From Paenibacillus arenilitoris (GTDB taxonomy: Bacteria; Bacillota; Bacilli; Paenibacillales; Paenibacillaceae): a stretch of DNA of 64,000 bases. The first letter of the stretch is position 1, and each line of letters opens with the position of its first letter. Of this stretch, positions 60,445 to 64,000 are shown piece by piece. Both the position numbers and the translations under genes were made by a program. The notes beneath the pieces were generated by a model that saw only the letters and a program-made list of their open reading frames with translations, was not told the origin of the DNA and made no database searches. The stretch covers positions 1 to 64,000 of the forward strand of contig NZ_JACXIY010000034.1 in the NCBI RefSeq assembly GCF_014705655.1, given 5' to 3'.

Positions 60445-62820
60445 ATGCGCATCACCATGAATCGGCTAGTTCGGTATAAGGCATTCCAGAAGCTCACGAT
60501 TTCCTATTTTCTGCTCATTCTTCTCACGGTCAGTCTGCTGTCCACCTATCTCTTTTATTTTTTCTCCAAGAGCGCGATCAAAGAAATCGATCGCAATTCC
60601 AAAGCGATGCTGTCCCAAATCAGCTACGCATCCGACGTCGTCTATAACCAAGCGATGACGATCGGCAATTCCCTGCTTACGCAGCCGGAGATTACGTCCT
60701 TCCTGAATGACACGGAGGAGGATAAGACGAGGAATTACCATGTCTTTCATCAATTGACCCAGATACAAAGCGCGTATCCGTACATCTACAGCATCGGGAT
60801 CTATCGGCCGTCCACGAACACGGTAGTCGATACGGCGGGGCTGCCGTTCGATTCCTCGCTCTACGCGATCAGCGCCAAGCAATATATGGAGTTTTACCCG
60901 CGGAGTCTGACCGTTCCCAACCGAAATAACGATGCCCCGATGCAGTTCCTGACCTTTCTGCTGTACCCGAACTATTCGCTGCGATCCGCGAGCAACCCGC
61001 TCATCTACATCAACGTGGAGGAGCAGTCCATCCTGACGACGATCCGCAAAATCGGCAAATCGGACTCGGCCAACAACGTGTTCGTCATCAACAAGGAGGG
61101 CAAGGTGCTGTCTCACACGGATTCGAATCTGTTTCTGGACGATTTGTCCGGCACGCCGTACGTGCAGCGGATTTTGAGCCAGGAGGAGACGGAGAACAGC
61201 TTCACGGCAACGATTCATAACGAGAAGCATCTGATTGCCTATGTGAAGTCCGAGGAAATGGACTGGTATTTTGTAAGCGTTACCCCTTACTCCGGTCTGA
61301 TCTCCAACATCGATCATCTTCGCAACGTTACGCTGCTTGTGACGGGAGGGATCGTGCTGATCGGGCTGCTTGCGTCCATTTTTCTGAGCAAAAGCATTTA
61401 TAGGCCGTTCTCGGCCTTGTTCGAGAAGATCATACAGAATCCAGCCGATCTAAAGTCTCCGTTCGTCGATGAATATCAGGTCATGGCGGAAATGTTCACT
61501 TCGCTGGAGGAGAGAGAGAAGTCGATGCAATTCGTGATCAACCGCTCATCGCGAACGATCCGGGAGCATTACCTGCATTCGCTGCTCAGAAGCCACTCGC
61601 CCGATACCTCCGTGCCCGAAGAACTCGTTCGGAACATCGACGAGGAGCTTGCAGCGTCTTATTTCTGCGTGATCGTGTTCAAAATCGATGATCCGGAGCC
61701 GGCAAGAGGGGGAACGGAAGGCGGACAGAAGCCGCTGCTGCGCTTCGCCCTGGGCAATATCGCCAAGGAGATGCTGGAGCCTCTCGGGGCATGCGATTAC
61801 CTGATTACGGGGGAAAATGAAGCGGCGGCCATCTGCCAATATGCGTCGAACGAGCGGCCGGAGGAGCTTAAGCCCGCCCTCCGCAACGTACAGAGCTTCC
61901 TGAAGCGATACTTCAAGCTGACGGTCTCGATCGGGGTCGGCGACATCAGCTATGGCCGAAAAAACATCTCATTCTCCTATATCTCGGCCCAGCAGTATGT
62001 GAAGTATCGATTGATCTATGGCAAAGAGTCGATTCTGGATGCCCAGACGACCCGGCCGCATATTATGACAACGATCAGCTATCCGGCCGATAGCGAGAAG
62101 AAGCTGATCGAAGCCGTTCAATCCGGCAAACCGGACGCCATTCGGGAAACCACCGAACAGTTTATCGATCAAATTTCATTCGGCTCGGTCAACCAGGCGA
62201 TTACGTACAGCAATCAATTAATGCTCTCCCTGCTCAAGCATTTTGATTATTTGCGGCATCTTCCGGACTCTAATTTCACGGAATATCTGGACGCGGTTAC
62301 CGAGATCGAGGCGGCCGAGAACCTGGAGGAAATCGAGAGCCTCTTCATCCGATACTGCGCCAATATTTGCAGCCTGATCGAGGAGAAAAACCATTGGATG
62401 AACGCGCAGAAGCATAACATCGTCATCGAGAAGGTGCAAATCTATATGCAGGAGCATTACGCCGAACCGAATTTATCCCTTGAGCTTGTATCCAATATCG
62501 CCGGGTTGTCCCCAAGCTATCTGGGGAAGCTGTTCAAGGGATCGACCGGACAATCATTCAGTGAATATCTGAATCATATCCGACTGGAGAAGGCCAAGGC
62601 TCTCCTGACTTCGACCAACGAGACCGCCGCCAAAATCAGCGAATCGGTCGGGATGTACAATGCGGCTTACTTTTCCACGCTGTTCAAGAAAAAGTACGGC
62701 CTGTCTCCGTCGGCCTTTCGGGAGCAGGAGGCGGTGATGAGTAAGGAGGAGCGTAAGCGGAGCGGCTTCGTCGAAGTGGATTGTCGGCAAGCTGCGATTG
62801 CGCAACAGAGCCCAGAATAA
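60445..62820 (+). CDS. Membrane-anchored AraC family regulator (Cache-type sensor)
   Basis: About 791 residues. A span at about 20-42 (LTISYFLLILLTVSLLSTYL) is followed by an extracellular sensor to about 290, a second span at about 293-315 (LLVTGGIVLIGLLASIFL), a central cytoplasmic domain and a C-terminal AraC helix-turn-helix (AGLSPSYLGKLFKGSTGQSFSEYL and VGMYNAAYFSTLFKKKYGLSPSAF). GGAGG lies 7-8 bases before ATG 60445. It is divergent from the importer at 55580-60026 and is its probable activator. Confidence 0.92.
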   Translation: MRITMNRLVRYKAFQKLTISYFLLILLTVSLLSTYLFYFFSKSAIKEIDRNSKAMLSQISYASDVVYNQAMTIGNSLLTQPEITSFLNDTEEDKTRNYHVFHQLTQIQSAYPYIYSIGIYRPSTNTVVDTAGLPFDSSLYAISAKQYMEFYPRSLTVPNRNNDAPMQFLTFLLYPNYSLRSASNPLIYINVEEQSILTTIRKIGKSDSANNVFVINKEGKVLSHTDSNLFLDDLSGTPYVQRILSQEETENSFTATIHNEKHLIAYVKSEEMDWYFVSVTPYSGLISNIDHLRNVTLLVTGGIVLIGLLASIFLSKSIYRPFSALFEKIIQNPADLKSPFVDEYQVMAEMFTSLEEREKSMQFVINRSSRTIREHYLHSLLRSHSPDTSVPEELVRNIDEELAASYFCVIVFKIDDPEPARGGTEGGQKPLLRFALGNIAKEMLEPLGACDYLITGENEAAAICQYASNERPEELKPALRNVQSFLKRYFKLTVSIGVGDISYGRKNISFSYISAQQYVKYRLIYGKESILDAQTTRPHIMTTISYPADSEKKLIEAVQSGKPDAIRETTEQFIDQISFGSVNQAITYSNQLMLSLLKHFDYLRHLPDSNFTEYLDAVTEIEAAENLEEIESLFIRYCANICSLIEEKNHWMNAQKHNIVIEKVQIYMQEHYAEPNLSLELVSNIAGLSPSYLGKLFKGSTGQSFSEYLNHIRLEKAKALLTSTNETAAKISESVGMYNAAYFSTLFKKKYGLSPSAFREQEAVMSKEERKRSGFVEVDCRQAAIAQQSPE

Positions 62821-62844
62821 TAATTAAATGAGTAAGACGAAAAT

Positions 62845-62885
62845 AGCCGAGGAAAAACAGGTAGGTGCCTGCTTCTCGCTCGGCT
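62845..62885. terminator. Possible hairpin after the AraC gene
   Basis: AGCCGAG and CTCGGCT form a 7-bp outer stem, with CAGG/CCTG inside. No T run follows, so a terminator function is uncertain. The remaining DNA up to 63071 is AT-rich and carries no recognised gene. Confidence 0.35.
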
Positions 62886-63071
62886 CGTAAATTGACTATT
62901 ATTTAGGCTTTACGATGTCATTGAATGATGTTTACACAACTACTGTACAATGAATTAACGTATTAGACTGGAGTTGTTGATTTTACGCAGTTTTGAAAAT
63001 CGTCAGCTTATGAGAAATAAGAATTCGACTCTACATAGACTTAATGAGAATAAAGTATTAGATAGATTGAT

Positions 63072-64000
63072 TTAAACTGATATCTTTGTGAAAAATGGCG
63101 AATGCCTATAATATTTCATATAACTTTCTAATTTACTCATTGATTTCTCTTTATTTTCATCAAATTGCACATTACTAGTCAATAACCTACTTGATATTCT
63201 CTCCAAATCATCACAAGGCAATAAAGAATCAATTTCCATCCTTTCTCGTAATGTGAGATCAGGAATATCTATTTTATGAGGTTCATTAATGTCTCTCAAA
63301 AAGTACTCCCAATTATTTAACCCAGTTCGTTCTATAAAAGAATCCTCTTGATTATGTTCTAAAATAACACCTGTAAAAGTTAACATTTGATGGTTGGAAT
63401 CAGCATAAACAAAGGAATTAACAGGAAAGAATCTTCTATTAGTCTTCCCATCTAATATCTGTTTTGATGAATATTCAATGATTTGATTTATCGCAATCGG
63501 TAACCCGGTGTTTGTCATCATGTCCGCATTAATTGTCTGCGGCATGATTCCTGACATTCTACTTTTGAGTTTATTAAATCTATCTTGATACATTTTTTCT
63601 TTATCAATTGTAGTTCGCGGCCTAACTTCCGTTTGATTCACTAAGGCATTAGGGTTTGCATTTAAGGTGATTTTTACCACATCATATACTTGAAGTTTAG
63701 ATAGCAACGCTTGGAACTCCCTTATTTGCGTTCCAATTTGCCGTGGATCGGCATAATCGAGCCATACGATACTATTTCTTTCTGGGAAGAAATCAGAAAT
63801 AAACTCACCACTAGATTGATTGCATAGTTCAATACAAGCTAACGGCCTATTAAATTTTTGTCGCTTATGGATGTACGTATCCTGCTCTAAACATTTAAGA
63901 TCGTTAATACCTAAAAGTGAATGCACAATCTTAAAATCCTCCATATGTACGGCGCCGAAACCAATGTAACTATAATTTTGAACAGGTTGATATGCATTCA
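63072..64000 (-). CDS. Methyltransferase-like protein of unknown function, cut by the right edge
   Basis: The frame is open from the window edge: residues NAYQPVQNYSYIGFGAVH lie upstream of the internal ATG at 63944 and match a glycine-containing SAM motif position. The start is therefore outside the window, and at least 309 residues are visible. VWLDYADPRQIG and DVVKITLNANPN suit a Rossmann-type methyltransferase, and the C-terminal part is of unknown type. It resembles the putative O-methyltransferase group seen near defence genes; this is only a suggestion. The AT-rich composition differs sharply from the rest of the window, suggesting acquisition by transfer. Confidence 0.6.
   Translation of the reverse strand, partial: NAYQPVQNYSYIGFGAVHMEDFKIVHSLLGINDLKCLEQDTYIHKRQKFNRPLACIELCNQSSGEFISDFFPERNSIVWLDYADPRQIGTQIREFQALLSKLQVYDVVKITLNANPNALVNQTEVRPRTTIDKEKMYQDRFNKLKSRMSGIMPQTINADMMTNTGLPIAINQIIEYSSKQILDGKTNRRFFPVNSFVYADSNHQMLTFTGVILEHNQEDSFIERTGLNNWEYFLRDINEPHKIDIPDLTLRERMEIDSLLPCDDLERISSRLLTSNVQFDENKEKSMSKLESYMKYYRHSPFFTKISV

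Overview
The window looks like a chromosomal segment of a Paenibacillus/Cohnella-type soil Firmicute. The basis is the run of CUT1 sugar ABC importers (lipoprotein plus two permeases, no ATPase), LplA/LplB/LplC-like proteins, membrane-anchored AraC regulators, a YesN/YesM pair, strong AGGAGG ribosome sites with frequent TTG and GTG starts, and moderately high GC. No rRNA, tRNA, CRISPR array or intact transposase gene was found.

Layout. 1-480: a degenerate inverted repeat cluster and a strong terminator. 481-9960 (minus): a LacI-controlled glycan locus with GH127 beta-L-arabinofuranosidase, lipoprotein, two permeases, HAD phosphatase, LacI regulator, zinc dehydrogenase and Gfo/Idh oxidoreductase. 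Four near-palindromic operators centred on CG mark the regulon. 10252-13780: ECF41-type sigma factor, a duplicated membrane protein, EcsC and a small Gly-rich protein. 13842-21401: a pectin-type locus (GH105, lipoprotein, permease) whose second permease is divergently transcribed, plus its membrane AraC regulator and two remnants (a short IS/MITE-like element and a lectin-like gene end). 21794-28758: Rrf2 regulator, a shortened FAD oxidoreductase, MFS pump, two methyltransferases, a decayed DapA-like gene, a GyrI-like protein and a VOC protein. 28908-29181: intergenic repeats. 29218-32805: CBM9-like protein, Gfo/Idh oxidoreductase and sugar isomerase, with a divergent AraC regulator. 32813-35535: a CmtR/CadC-like repressor and CadA-type metal ATPase. 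35645-40624: a cell-wall locus with an amidase-deacetylase fusion, a propeller lipoprotein, and a PhoP/PhoR-like two-component system with matching 11-bp direct repeats at two promoters. 40712-47647: a lower-GC importer with YesN/YesM, the kinase being broken at a T9 tract. 47913-55274: sulfatase, importer and membrane AraC. 55580-62820: DUF1861 protein, importer, three 63-bp tandem repeats and a divergent membrane AraC regulator. 62821-64000: AT-rich DNA with a methyltransferase-like gene running off the right edge.

How it works together. Five importers (4609-7837, 15279-19067, 44083-47647, 49281-52691, 56554-60026) lie next to their own regulators and to enzymes for plant or sulfated polysaccharides, so the region is a set of separately controlled glycan-uptake modules that must share an ATPase encoded elsewhere. 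The points most worth following are the 11-bp repeat regulon around the amidase-deacetylase fusion, the T9 frameshift in the YesM-type kinase, the mirrored 20-bp promoter motif of the split importer, and the 63-bp repeats.
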